A DNA stretch of 64,000 nucleotides from Bacteroidota bacterium (GTDB lineage: Bacteria > Bacteroidota > Bacteroidia > Sphingobacteriales > Sphingobacteriaceae), in contig JAMFRP010000038.1 in NCBI GenBank assembly GCA_026224775.1, forward strand, positions 211,335-275,334. Direction: 5' to 3'. Numbering within the stretch: position 1 is the stretch's first letter; each line of letters begins with the position of its first letter. Both the position numbers and the translations under genes were made by a program. Shown in pieces: positions 44,851 to 53,929 of the stretch. The notes below the pieces were generated by a model. That model was not told the DNA's origin and did not search any database. It saw nothing but the letters and a program-made list of their open reading frames with translations.

Positions 44851-45453
44851 ATGAGCAAAAAATATTATTGCCTGTCTTTTTTAATTTTCAGCTTTTCGCT
44901 CCTAACAACCCGGTCCGGCCATGCCCAATCGAAGATGTTAACAAAAGGAGATGTAGCGCCAGTATTTACCGCCCAAGCCAGTCTGGCGGGCAGTGAATTT
45001 AATTTTTCATTGAAAAAATCCCTTGCTAAGGGGCCTGTCGTAGTCTATTTCTACCCTTCTGCCTATACCGGCGGCTGTGATGCGGAAGCACATGCCTTTG
45101 CTGAAATGAAGGATAAATTTACAGCAGCCGGAGCCACCATTATTGGTGTTTCCGGAGACGATATTCAGCGGCTGAATACATTCTCTGCTGATCCGAATTA
45201 CTGTGCTGGCAAGTTCGCAGTCGCGTCAGACGCTGAAGGAAAAATTGCGGCAACCTACGGCCTGGTAATCAACTCACCAAAGCTTGGAATGAAAGACGTG
45301 CGCGGTATAGAGGTTAACCACGGGTTCATCCCGCGCACCACTTATGTCATTAGTAAAGATGGTAAAATTATAGCTGTCTTTTCATCAGAAACCGATCACA
45401 TTTCACCTACCGACCATGTTGAAAAATCGCTGGCGATTGTAAAAGGACTATAA
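44851..45453 (+). CDS. Secreted peroxiredoxin (BCP/PrxQ type)
   Basis: 200 residues. A signal peptide (SFLIFSFSLLTTRSGHAQ) sends it to the periplasm. The thioredoxin-fold domain contains VVYFYPSAYTGGCDAEAHAF, with the peroxidatic cysteine in the P-x3-T-x2-C-x2-E pattern, and a possible resolving cysteine in SADPNYCAGKF. GFIPRTTYVISKDGKIIAVF is the usual second half. It reduces peroxides with thiol donors. It is monocistronic, with a promoter and a strong terminator. Slightly longer than the cytoplasmic members because of the signal peptide. Confidence 0.9.
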   Translation: MSKKYYCLSFLIFSFSLLTTRSGHAQSKMLTKGDVAPVFTAQASLAGSEFNFSLKKSLAKGPVVVYFYPSAYTGGCDAEAHAFAEMKDKFTAAGATIIGVSGDDIQRLNTFSADPNYCAGKFAVASDAEGKIAATYGLVINSPKLGMKDVRGIEVNHGFIPRTTYVISKDGKIIAVFSSETDHISPTDHVEKSLAIVKGL

Positions 45454-45565
45454 TTCACAACTCCAGGATTGAATAGTTGTCCTATTGCTGACAGGACGAG
45501 CATTAAGATGCTAAACATTTAAAATCATCAAGGAATCGTTTCGACAAGCTTCCCCTAAAGGCTAC

Positions 45566-45598
45566 AAAGCCGCATTACGAAAGTAGTGTGGCTTTTTT
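45566..45598 (+). terminator. Rho-independent terminator after the peroxiredoxin
   Basis: AAAGCCGCATTAC pairs with GTAGTGTGGCTTT through a GAAA tetraloop, with two G-U pairs, followed by six T. Confidence 0.85.
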
Positions 45599-45833
45599 AT
45601 TAAACATATTAATTTTTGCGAAAGTGTAGACATTCCAAATTTAATACAGCTAAGTGTGGATACTTAGCTAAGGGGAATTATGTTTTTTTTCATTAACGAA
45701 CAATAGCTGTATCAAAACCGAACGTTTTGGCTAATGCGATCTCGCGCAAATAACTCACTATCAAAATGTTGATCGCATGGCATAAAATTAGCCGGTTAAA
45801 ATATTATTTTAATTTCTGTAAAAACCAAGTATC
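45599..45833. other. Intergenic stretch ahead of the permease scar
   Basis: AT-rich with a hairpin AGCTAAGT-GTGGAT-ACTTAGCT (45648-45669). No gene seen. Confidence 0.5.
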
Positions 45834-45972
45834 ATGTTCAAAAGCTATTTTAAAACTGACTTCCGGTTTTTGTTAAGGAGCAAAACCTTCAGTTTTACTA
45901 ATATTTATAAGTTTCCAGGCTGTAAAAGCTGCGCTTACCAGCCCGGTTAAAAGTTTGAAAACGGAGCAATAA
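45834..45972 (+). pseudogene. Internally deleted FtsX-type ABC permease gene (scar)
   Basis: The ATG at 45834 opens MFKSYFKTDFRFLLRSKTFS and FTNI, the normal first 24 residues of an FtsX/MacB-like permease. The next bases, read one frame over, give ISFQAVKAALTSPVKSLKTE and Q before a stop at 45972, which is the normal last 20-odd residues (compare SFQAIKAALVNPIKSLKTE at the end of the intact gene downstream). Everything between, some 2.2 kb by comparison with the neighbour, is missing. The remnant shows that a second permease copy once stood in tandem with the one at 46058. Confidence 0.85.
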
Positions 45973-46057
45973 CCGTAAATTTATATCTCTATGCTTCCCG
46001 CAGGCAAGTTTTTAGAGAGCAGTTTAATAAATAAATTATTATATTAATCAAGATTAC

Positions 46058-48439
46058 ATGCTCAAGAATTATTTAACAATTGCATGGCGCAGCCTTATTA
46101 AGAATAAAGTATTGTCGCTTATTAATATTGGCGGTCTTGCAGTAGGCATGGCAGTGGTAATGCTGATCAGTTTGTGGATTTGGGATGAAGTATCATTTGA
46201 TAGGTATCACAATAATTATCACAGTATAGCCCAGGTAATAGGAAATGCGACGATTAATGGCGAAGTGAAAACCTGGTTCCATGTACCGTGGCCTTTGGCT
46301 GCCGAGCTACGCAAAAGCTATGGCAGCGATTTTAAGTCTGTAGTAATGTCGACAATGCCGAGAGATTATATAATGGCTTTAAACGACAAAAAACTAAACG
46401 AGCAAGGTGCCTTTATGGAAGCCGGCGGACCGGACCTGTTCACACTAAATATGCTTGAGGGCAGGCGCGATGCTATAAAGGACCCATCATCTATACTAAT
46501 ATCCTCGTCAACTGCTAAGGCATTTTTCGGAAATGAGGACCCAATGGCTAAAGCATTGAAAATGAATAGCATGGACAACTTGAAAGTAGCCGGCGTTTAT
46601 GCAGATCTGCCCGAAAATACCACGCTTGCCGGTATCGCTTTTATTGGTTGCTGGGACCGCTATGCGACAGAATACAGGCTGAGCGGAATGGGCGAGCCAT
46701 GGGGGCCAGGCATTGTTAATTTATATGTTCAATTGGCTGACAATGCCGACCTTGAGAAAGTATCGTTAAAAATCAGGGATGTAAAGCTGCGGCATTTAAA
46801 ACCGGTTTTAGCCAGAACGAAACCGGCGCTGTTCCTGCAGCCAATGAGTAAATGGCATTTGTACAGCGCGTTTAAGGACGGGAAAAATATCGGTGGCGAA
46901 ATACAATATGTATGGCTATTTGGTACTGTAGGTGTGTTCGTACTACTGCTGGCCTGTATTAACTTCATGAACTTAAGTACAGCCAGGTCTGAGAAACGCG
47001 CGCGCGAAGTAGGTGTTCGCAAGGCAATAGGTTCATCCCGCAAGCAATTGATATACCAGTTTTACGGTGAATCGCTACTTTGCGTATTGCTGGCATTTTT
47101 GACCTCGTTACTACTGGTAAAGTTAAGTCTTTCAACATTTAACCAACTCGCTGGTAAACAAATAGTAATTCCATGGAACAGCCCGGCGTTTTGGCTCGCC
47201 GGAATTGGCCTCAGTTTCATCACCGCTATTATTACCGGAAGTTATCCGGCACTTTACCTGTCGTCATTTAAGCCTGTGAAGGTATTGAAGGGAGCGTTCC
47301 GGGTTGGGCGGCTGGCTTCAGCCCCGCGTAAAGTACTGGTGGTACTTCAGTTTACAGTTTCTATTGTGCTAATCATCGGTACCATTGTAGTTATCCGACA
47401 GATACTTTTTGCCAAAGACCGCCCTGTAGGCTATAACCAGAATGGATTGGTTGCCATACCCATACTAACCAGAGAAATCCATAAACATTTTGATGCCATA
47501 AAACAGGCCCTTGCAAGCAACGGTGCGATAACTGAAATGGCCGAAGCAGATTCTCCGCCTAACAACGTTCCAGGTACTACCAACGGCTTCGGATGGCCTG
47601 GAAAAGACCCTAACCTGGATGTCAATATCGGCCAGAACAATATTACATATGATTACGGCAAAACCATTGGATGGGGATTTAGCGCAGGTCGTGATTTTTC
47701 ACGGTCATTCCTTTCCGATTCATCAGCGGTGATCATTAACCAGGCAGCAGCTGATTTTATGACTATGAAAAAACCGACAGAAAACTACATAACCTTTGAT
47801 GGCAAGCAGTTTAGGATCATAGGATTAACTAAAGACATCATTAACCGGTCACCTTATGAGCAGGTGCAACCTATGGTTTATTTTTTGGCGAAAGACCCGG
47901 GAGGCTGTTTACTGCTAAAGATCAGCCCGAAAATGAGCCCCGGAAAAGCTATTAACAACATCTCTTCTGTGTTAAAAATCGAGAATCCGGAACAGCCCTT
48001 TGAATACCACTTTGTTGATCAGGAATATGCTAAAGAATTCAATGATGAGGAACGCCTGGGTAAGCTGGCTACTGTTTTTGCCGCCCTGGCTATATTTATC
48101 ACCTGTCTCGGGCTGTTTGGCATGGCATCATTTATGGCAGAACAGCGCGTTAAAGAAATAGGTATACGCAAGGTGCTTGGCGCTTCAGTGTTCGCCCTGT
48201 GGCAATTGCTATCGAAAGATTTTGCCATACTGGTGTTTATTTCAATAATTATAGCCTCGCCTGTGGCTTATTACTTTATGCATAACTGGCTGAACAACTA
48301 TCGGTATCATACCGATGTTGCCTGGTGGATATTTATCATTACAGCTATTGTGACTATGCTGATTACACTGCTAACGGTAAGCTTCCAGGCCATAAAAGCC
48401 GCATTGGTAAACCCGATAAAAAGTTTGAAGACAGAATAA
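46058..48439 (+). CDS. FtsX/MacB-type ABC transporter permease
   Basis: 793 residues. N-terminal membrane helix (KVLSLINIGGLAVGMAVVML), a large periplasmic MacB-type domain, then FtsX repeats: SEKRAREVGVRKAIGSSRKQ with helices up to about residue 450 and, after a second periplasmic part, AEQRVKEIGIRKVLGASVFA with three final helices. The gene lacks its own ATPase domain, so a separate MacB/LolD-like ATPase must pair with it; none is adjacent. Members of this large Bacteroidota family are linked to antimicrobial peptide export or lipoprotein handling. An internally deleted relative lies directly upstream. Confidence 0.92.
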   Translation: MLKNYLTIAWRSLIKNKVLSLINIGGLAVGMAVVMLISLWIWDEVSFDRYHNNYHSIAQVIGNATINGEVKTWFHVPWPLAAELRKSYGSDFKSVVMSTMPRDYIMALNDKKLNEQGAFMEAGGPDLFTLNMLEGRRDAIKDPSSILISSSTAKAFFGNEDPMAKALKMNSMDNLKVAGVYADLPENTTLAGIAFIGCWDRYATEYRLSGMGEPWGPGIVNLYVQLADNADLEKVSLKIRDVKLRHLKPVLARTKPALFLQPMSKWHLYSAFKDGKNIGGEIQYVWLFGTVGVFVLLLACINFMNLSTARSEKRAREVGVRKAIGSSRKQLIYQFYGESLLCVLLAFLTSLLLVKLSLSTFNQLAGKQIVIPWNSPAFWLAGIGLSFITAIITGSYPALYLSSFKPVKVLKGAFRVGRLASAPRKVLVVLQFTVSIVLIIGTIVVIRQILFAKDRPVGYNQNGLVAIPILTREIHKHFDAIKQALASNGAITEMAEADSPPNNVPGTTNGFGWPGKDPNLDVNIGQNNITYDYGKTIGWGFSAGRDFSRSFLSDSSAVIINQAAADFMTMKKPTENYITFDGKQFRIIGLTKDIINRSPYEQVQPMVYFLAKDPGGCLLLKISPKMSPGKAINNISSVLKIENPEQPFEYHFVDQEYAKEFNDEERLGKLATVFAALAIFITCLGLFGMASFMAEQRVKEIGIRKVLGASVFALWQLLSKDFAILVFISIIIASPVAYYFMHNWLNNYRYHTDVAWWIFIITAIVTMLITLLTVSFQAIKAALVNPIKSLKTE

Positions 48440-49028
48440 CAGGCTATGTATGCCGACTTTTTTATTGTTCCCCTCTTGAGAGAGGCATGCAGGTGAGCGT
48501 AAAGGCAATGGTGTGTTATGCATTACGTATAACACACCCTCCATTGGATGGGGTTCTCCAGACCTACCCCCTCTGAGCCCTCCCCTAAAGCGGCGGGCGG
48601 TCAAGAGGAAAATCGCACATTCCAACCTGCATAACAAAAAAAACGCTTAAAGGAAGCCTTTTGCTAAAATCGGAATCAATTCGAAACATATTATGTTAAG
48701 TAAAATCATAAAAACCCCTCTCAATTCAAACTGAAAGGGATTTTTAATTATTATTGTGCGGTTTTTATTAAAAGCTTATAAAATCCACTTTTATTAGACT
48801 CTAGGGCCCGTCTGACCACACATTAAAAAATACTAGTATGGAATAAACGGTCATTCCCAAATTCATTACTTTTAACACACGAATTATTAACCAGTTTCTG
48901 AAGGCTGCAAATGGGCATAAATAAAATAAATATTACCAAGGTAATAAAAGCTTTACATTATAATCCGGATAAGATTATAAACCTTGCAACATAATAAACG
49001 TCTTATCAAGAGACGGAGTCATTTGTTT
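48440..49028. other. Intergenic region with repeat element and weak terminator
   Basis: No gene in 589 bp. It carries the palindromic repeat at 48470-48610, the 14-base motif ATTATGTTAAGTAA (48690-48703) and a hairpin with T-run at 48709-48745 (AAAACCCC ... AAGGGATTTTT). The stretch 48780-49028 must hold the promoter of the peptide synthetase gene, but no exact -7 element was found. Confidence 0.55.
48470..48610. repeat. Palindromic intergenic repeat element
   Basis: Outer arms CCTCTTGA (48472-48479) and TCAAGAGG (48601-48608) enclose an inner hairpin GGTGTGTTAT/ATAACACACC (48510-48519 and 48529-48538) and C-rich stretches (ACCTACCCCCTCTGAGCC). The form is that of a REP or MITE-like element without coding capacity. 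Confidence 0.6.
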
Positions 49029-52000
49029 ATGAATAATTTAAGTATTGCTATTGGAGCTGATCGACCTGATTTGATCAGAGAGGAAACCTTGGTTGATTTA
49101 TTTTCAGCATCGGCACAACGCTATGCAGATAAAACCGCATTGGTTTTTCATAACGAGTTATTATCCTACGATGCCCTCGACCACTGGAGTGATGAAATAG
49201 CCGCTTATTTAGTAAACAATGGTATAGGTCGTAGCGATAGTGTTGGCATATGGTGGCCACGCGGTCTTGAATTACACGCGACTATATTGGGTATTTTGAA
49301 GGCCGGTGCCGCCTATGTACCTATTGACCGTGATACCCCAGCCGAAAGAGTGGAAGTGATTTTGGACGAAGTAGGAGCTGCCGCATGTTTCAGTATGGCG
49401 CCGCTTAATGCCGCGTGTATCGTTTTACAGGTACCACATTATACAGCGGTACAAAGCCCGGTGTTGGCGGCGGCGTTTGCTGATGAACAACACTTTACAC
49501 TACCTATGGGCCCCGAACCCGGTGATTGTGCTTATGTATTGTATACCTCAGGCAGTACAGGAAAACCAAAAGGCATCCCCATAAGCCACCGGCAAATTTG
49601 CCACCTGGTAAGGGCCGAACAATCTATATTTAGCATATTACCCGAAGATAAAGTATACCAGGGGTTTTCCGTATCGTTTGATATGTGGTGCGAAGAAACC
49701 TGGATAAGCTACTTTGCCGGGGCTAGTTTATGGGTGGCTGATAATACCACATCAAAAGTAATTGATGAGTTAAGCGACATATTAAAGAAAGAAAACATAA
49801 CTATTTTACACGCGGTACCAAGTTTACTGGCCGTAATGGAAAATAGCATCCCTTCGCTCAGGCTGGTTAATGCAGGTGGCGAGGCCTGCACCCCACAGGT
49901 TTTAGCCAAATGGGCTCAACATGGCATACAGTTTTATAACAGCTACGGCCCTACCGAAACTACCGTTACTGCCGCCATCGCCCGGTTGGGCCTTGGTGAC
50001 GACATTGTAATAGGGCATCCGCTGCCTAATTATAATTTGGCAGTTGTTGATCAAAATATGAATCCACTCCCCATCAATCAGGCCGGTGAACTGGTTATTA
50101 CCGGACCGGGATTGTCATCGGGATATGTGCGGCTACCGCAGCTAACCTCGGAAAAATTTGTACCCAAACCCACCGCGTTAGCCGGGTTGCCAGGCGAGAG
50201 GGTTTACCGGACCGGTGATTCGGCTACGATGGATCAGGACGGGAATATTTTTTTACAGGGACGCTTGGACGATCAAATCAAATTGCGTGGTTATCGTATT
50301 GAGCTGGGCGAGATCGAAAGCCTGCTGAATACATTCCCCGGCGTAAGATCAGCCGCTGTTACTGTTAAAAAAGACACCGCCGGGCAGGAGCATTTGGTTG
50401 GCTACGTGGTAATGGAAGAAAATGTAGGTTTTGATGTACGTCTAGCCCGGCTTGAACTGGGCAGGCACTTACCGGCATATATGGTACCGGCCCTTATAAC
50501 TGCCTTGCCTGAAATGCCGCGTATGCCAAGCGGCAAAATAAACCGTAAAGACTTACCTGTTCCGGAACTATTAATAGCTGAACCTGCCAATCCCGATCAG
50601 CAAACTATAGATATGGATGCTCCGGCCCAGGACAGGATACTGGCTGTTTTACAGGATATATTCCCTTATAAAGAGATCGACCCGTCGATGGATTTTTTTG
50701 ATCATCTGGGCGGCCATTCCCTGTTAGCTGCAGGCTTTGTATCAAAATTGAGGCGCGATGCCGGTTTGCCTAACGTATCTTTAAAAGACGTTTATATACA
50801 CCGGCCACTAAGCAAGCTAATAGCCGAATGGGCTAACGAGCCGCAAACACAAAAAACCAAGACCGATAATTTTCAAAAACCGCCGCTATGGCGATACCTT
50901 TGCTGCTGGCTGGCCCAAACATTATCGCTGCTTGTGGTTTACGGGCTTTTTGCCTTCCAGATATTTATACCCTATCTCGGCTATTATTATGTTAACGAGG
51001 AAACGGGGAGCATCCCTGATTCCATCCTTACCTCTTTATTGCTGTTTGCCCTTATCCCTCCCCTGTTTACGATTATTTGTATTGCCAGCAAATGGTTGGT
51101 GATAGGCAAAATGAAGGCTGGTGATTATCCTTTATGGGGTACTTATTATTTCAGGTGGTGGTTGGTAAAAACCATGCAGCGCCTGGTGCCAACACAGTTT
51201 TTAAATGGCACACCGCTTTACCCGAATTACCTGCGTTTATTAGGGATGAAGATAGCACCCGATGCCCAAATTAGTGATTTTAGTTTTGGTGCCGAGGATC
51301 TGATAACCATTGGCAGTGATGCTAGTCTCAGTTCAAAAATCACGCTTGATAATGCCTTTGTAGAAGATGGTCTGTTAAAACTTCGCTCCATTACCATAGG
51401 CAATCATGCTTATGTGGGCAGCAGTGCCATCCTATCAGGGGGCAGTGTGATTGATGATTGGGGCGAATTGCAGGACCTGAGTTGCTTACCGGCAGGTAAA
51501 ACCATTGCCCCCGGCGAAGTGTGGTATGGTAGCCCTGCACAGTTGAAAGAGAAAAAAGCTTTGGAAGATCTGCCGCAACCGCTACCGGTATCGGCATCCA
51601 CCCGCAAAAAATACAAAGCGGTATTCCTTTTGTCTGTCATGGTTTTTCCACTCATTATCTTGTTACCGTTACTACCAACCATTATTGCTATAAACAAACT
51701 GGATGACGCCGCCGGAGATTATGATTTTAGCTATATGGTAAGTGCGCCCGGCCTTGCGCTGTTATATATTTTACTGTTTGCAGCCGAAACTATTATAATT
51801 ACTCGCATTTTACAATGCGGTATCAAACCGGGAAAATATCCTATTTATAGTATGTTTTATGTGCGAAAATGGTTCGCCGATCAGCTTTTATCGTTAAATC
51901 TTATTGTTTTACATCCTATTTATGCTACCGTATATGTTTCCCGTTTTTTTAGGGCGCTGGGTGCAAAAATCGGTAAGGATACCGAGATCTCTACTGCCAG

Positions 52001-53000
52001 CAGTGTTACCCATCCCCTGCTGGAAATTGGCGATGGCGCTTTTGTGGCCGATGCAGTTACATTAGGAGAGGCCGATATACGCGGGCAACAATTGATACTT
52101 GATAAAACCACTATCGATAACTGTAGTTTTGTAGGTAATAGCGCGCTCATCCCGCAGGGATATCATTTGCATGATAATATGCTGATAGGCGTTTTATCAA
52201 CACCGCCCAGTGCGCAGCAAATGGCTGATGCTGCTCGCGACTGGTTTGGTTCGCCTGCTATCTCACTCCCGCGTAGGCAGGAAAGTAACCCCTATCCGCC
52301 CGAGCTTACCATAAGGCCCAGCCGAATGCGTAAACTGGCCAGGGGAATTGTTGAATTTATCCGTATTATTTTGCCCGAAAGTGCCATTATATGTTCGTCC
52401 ATTTTGTTTATCGCTTATGGGCACGACCTGGTTACACAAAAACCTTTGTGGAAGATTATGCTGTATTTTCCCTTTTACTATTTGTTTTATATGGGTATAC
52501 CGGCATTCCTATTAACGGTAATATTAAAATGGGTTTTTATAAGGCGATACAAGCCCGAGCAACACCCCATGTGGACCTGGAAAGTATGGCGCAGCGAAGC
52601 CATCACATCAACGTACGAGGCGTTATCAGTACCTTTCTTACTCGACTTTTTGAAGGGAACACCCTGGCTGCCAATGCTGTTACGGTTACTGGGCGTAAAA
52701 ACCGGAAAAAGGGTTTGGATGAATACTACTGACATGACCGAGTTCGACATGGTTTCTATTGGTGATGATACCGCGCTTAATATTGATTGCGGCCCACAAA
52801 CCCATTTGTTTGAAGACAGGGTAATGAAAGTTGGTCCGGTAAAAATAGGCGCGCGCAGCAGTATAGGAGCCGGAAGCATAATTCTGTATGATAGCGAGAT
52901 TGGCGATGATACCAAAATAAGCGCGCTATCGCTGGTAATGAAAGGCGAGCGGCTGGCACCGGGAACAGATTGGGCGGGCAGTCCGGTCAGGCCGGCTTAA
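49029..53000 (+). CDS. Pls/PosA-type nonribosomal peptide synthetase (A-T-three membrane modules)
   Basis: 1323 residues from the ATG at 49029; a TTG 15 codons earlier is possible but less likely. Residues 1-520 form an adenylation domain (YVLYTSGSTGKPKGIPISH, NSYGPTETTVTAAI, YRTGDSATMDQDGN, KLRGYRIELGEIESLLN). The carrier domain is near 545-610, with the phosphopantetheine serine in FFDHLGGHSLLAAG (about residue 564). There follow three units, each with membrane helices and a left-handed beta-helix (hexapeptide-like) acyltransferase fold, e.g. YVGSSAILSGGSVIDD and IGARSSIGAGSIILYD. This is the layout of epsilon-poly-L-lysine synthetase, which links one amino acid into a homopolymer. The amino acid used here is unknown. 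Convergent with the kinase/cell-wall operon. Confidence 0.9.
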   Translation: MNNLSIAIGADRPDLIREETLVDLFSASAQRYADKTALVFHNELLSYDALDHWSDEIAAYLVNNGIGRSDSVGIWWPRGLELHATILGILKAGAAYVPIDRDTPAERVEVILDEVGAAACFSMAPLNAACIVLQVPHYTAVQSPVLAAAFADEQHFTLPMGPEPGDCAYVLYTSGSTGKPKGIPISHRQICHLVRAEQSIFSILPEDKVYQGFSVSFDMWCEETWISYFAGASLWVADNTTSKVIDELSDILKKENITILHAVPSLLAVMENSIPSLRLVNAGGEACTPQVLAKWAQHGIQFYNSYGPTETTVTAAIARLGLGDDIVIGHPLPNYNLAVVDQNMNPLPINQAGELVITGPGLSSGYVRLPQLTSEKFVPKPTALAGLPGERVYRTGDSATMDQDGNIFLQGRLDDQIKLRGYRIELGEIESLLNTFPGVRSAAVTVKKDTAGQEHLVGYVVMEENVGFDVRLARLELGRHLPAYMVPALITALPEMPRMPSGKINRKDLPVPELLIAEPANPDQQTIDMDAPAQDRILAVLQDIFPYKEIDPSMDFFDHLGGHSLLAAGFVSKLRRDAGLPNVSLKDVYIHRPLSKLIAEWANEPQTQKTKTDNFQKPPLWRYLCCWLAQTLSLLVVYGLFAFQIFIPYLGYYYVNEETGSIPDSILTSLLLFALIPPLFTIICIASKWLVIGKMKAGDYPLWGTYYFRWWLVKTMQRLVPTQFLNGTPLYPNYLRLLGMKIAPDAQISDFSFGAEDLITIGSDASLSSKITLDNAFVEDGLLKLRSITIGNHAYVGSSAILSGGSVIDDWGELQDLSCLPAGKTIAPGEVWYGSPAQLKEKKALEDLPQPLPVSASTRKKYKAVFLLSVMVFPLIILLPLLPTIIAINKLDDAAGDYDFSYMVSAPGLALLYILLFAAETIIITRILQCGIKPGKYPIYSMFYVRKWFADQLLSLNLIVLHPIYATVYVSRFFRALGAKIGKDTEISTASSVTHPLLEIGDGAFVADAVTLGEADIRGQQLILDKTTIDNCSFVGNSALIPQGYHLHDNMLIGVLSTPPSAQQMADAARDWFGSPAISLPRRQESNPYPPELTIRPSRMRKLARGIVEFIRIILPESAIICSSILFIAYGHDLVTQKPLWKIMLYFPFYYLFYMGIPAFLLTVILKWVFIRRYKPEQHPMWTWKVWRSEAITSTYEALSVPFLLDFLKGTPWLPMLLRLLGVKTGKRVWMNTTDMTEFDMVSIGDDTALNIDCGPQTHLFEDRVMKVGPVKIGARSSIGAGSIILYDSEIGDDTKISALSLVMKGERLAPGTDWAGSPVRPA

Positions 53001-53080
53001 TTACAATAAAGACAGACTCGCGGATAACGTTTTGAACTGCCAGGAGCATCCTATACGTCATAATGACGAACATGCTTATC

Positions 53081-53113
53081 TTTCCTATTTGGCATCAGTG
53101 GTCAAATAGGAAA
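53081..53113. terminator. Inverted repeat between convergent genes
   Basis: TTTCCTATTTG (53081-53091) and CAAATAGGAAA (53103-53113) pair perfectly around 11 nt. It probably ends both the synthetase and the FHA transcripts, although no long T-run follows. Confidence 0.5.
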
Positions 53114-53143
53114 AACATATATTCTTACGCTCTTGTCGGTATT

Positions 53144-53923
53144 TTATATTTGATAGCTAAACTCCAGTACGGCTGAATCACCTAAGATAATTTGGTCTCC
53201 GTCGGCCAAACAATGGCCTATTTCAGTCGAGTGCAGTTTGATGAGGTTATCACCCTTTAATGTTTTAACCTTAATTTTATTGCCTGGTGGCACCCCTCCC
53301 TCATCGGCATAAAGCATAAAATAGCCCTCGTCATTATTCCATTCAATATGCGCGTGCTGCCTGCTGATAAATTTATTACTTGGATTAGCACTATCGCCGG
53401 GGAAAGCAATGTAATTGGTACGAAAGAAGCCACCGGCTACCTGTGCCTTTCTCTCCCTGCCAATATTGATTTTACCGGCATCGGAAGTAATTTGGTAACC
53501 TGACTGCTCCGCCTCTCCGCTCAATACAGCAATATAAGCGCTCCCGGTTTTGAGCAACGTATGCTCTTTAGTGCGGACAAATAAAGCAGCATCCAATTCT
53601 TTTGATTTTAAAGCTTCCACCGGAATCGGTTCATCAAAACTGACTTCCAATACCCAGTTTGCCGGCAGGTCAAGAGCGTAGTCATCCGCTATCTTTTGAA
53701 TTTCCTGTTTAAACTTATCTGGTTCAGCAGCATAAACCGCGGCCTCGTAAATATGTTTCTCATTACCATTAGCTGTGATGAACAGATTCACTCCTTTAAT
53801 GTGACTACCCTCCCCTCCTTCTGCTTTTTGTAATTCGGCTTTTATAAAACGAAGCAGCGCGTCGCGCAGGCTTTTTACATCCTGCGGGCCTTTATTTTCA
53901 TTCTTCTTAAATAAATCAAACAT
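53144..53923 (-). CDS. FHA-domain protein (FhaB-like position)
   Basis: 259 residues. The C-terminal FHA domain, which binds phosphothreonine, has INIGRERKAQ, the core SRQHAHIEWN with the S/R/H contact residues, GGVPPGNKIKV and LADGDQIILGDSAVLEFSY. The first 130 residues (LRDALLRFIKAELQKAEGGE onward) resemble the DUF3662-like N-terminal part of FhaA-type proteins in pattern only. It is the last gene of the kinase operon, 6 bp after the SEDS/PBP fusion. It probably reads phosphorylation by the operon kinase. Cytoplasmic, no membrane span. Confidence 0.88.
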   Translation of the reverse strand: MFDLFKKNENKGPQDVKSLRDALLRFIKAELQKAEGGEGSHIKGVNLFITANGNEKHIYEAAVYAAEPDKFKQEIQKIADDYALDLPANWVLEVSFDEPIPVEALKSKELDAALFVRTKEHTLLKTGSAYIAVLSGEAEQSGYQITSDAGKINIGRERKAQVAGGFFRTNYIAFPGDSANPSNKFISRQHAHIEWNNDEGYFMLYADEGGVPPGNKIKVKTLKGDNLIKLHSTEIGHCLADGDQIILGDSAVLEFSYQI

Positions 53924-53929
53924 GTTAAA

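Noticed and set aside
48371..48637. 88-residue minus-strand frame
   Set aside because: Made of the palindromic repeat and the antisense of the permease end.
52487..52915. 142-residue minus-strand frame
   Set aside because: Antisense to the last hexapeptide module of the peptide synthetase.
49029..53000. Start at the TTG at 48984 for the peptide synthetase
   Set aside because: The extra 15 residues (MQHNKRLIKRRSHLF) are not family-like, and an ATG follows at 49029.
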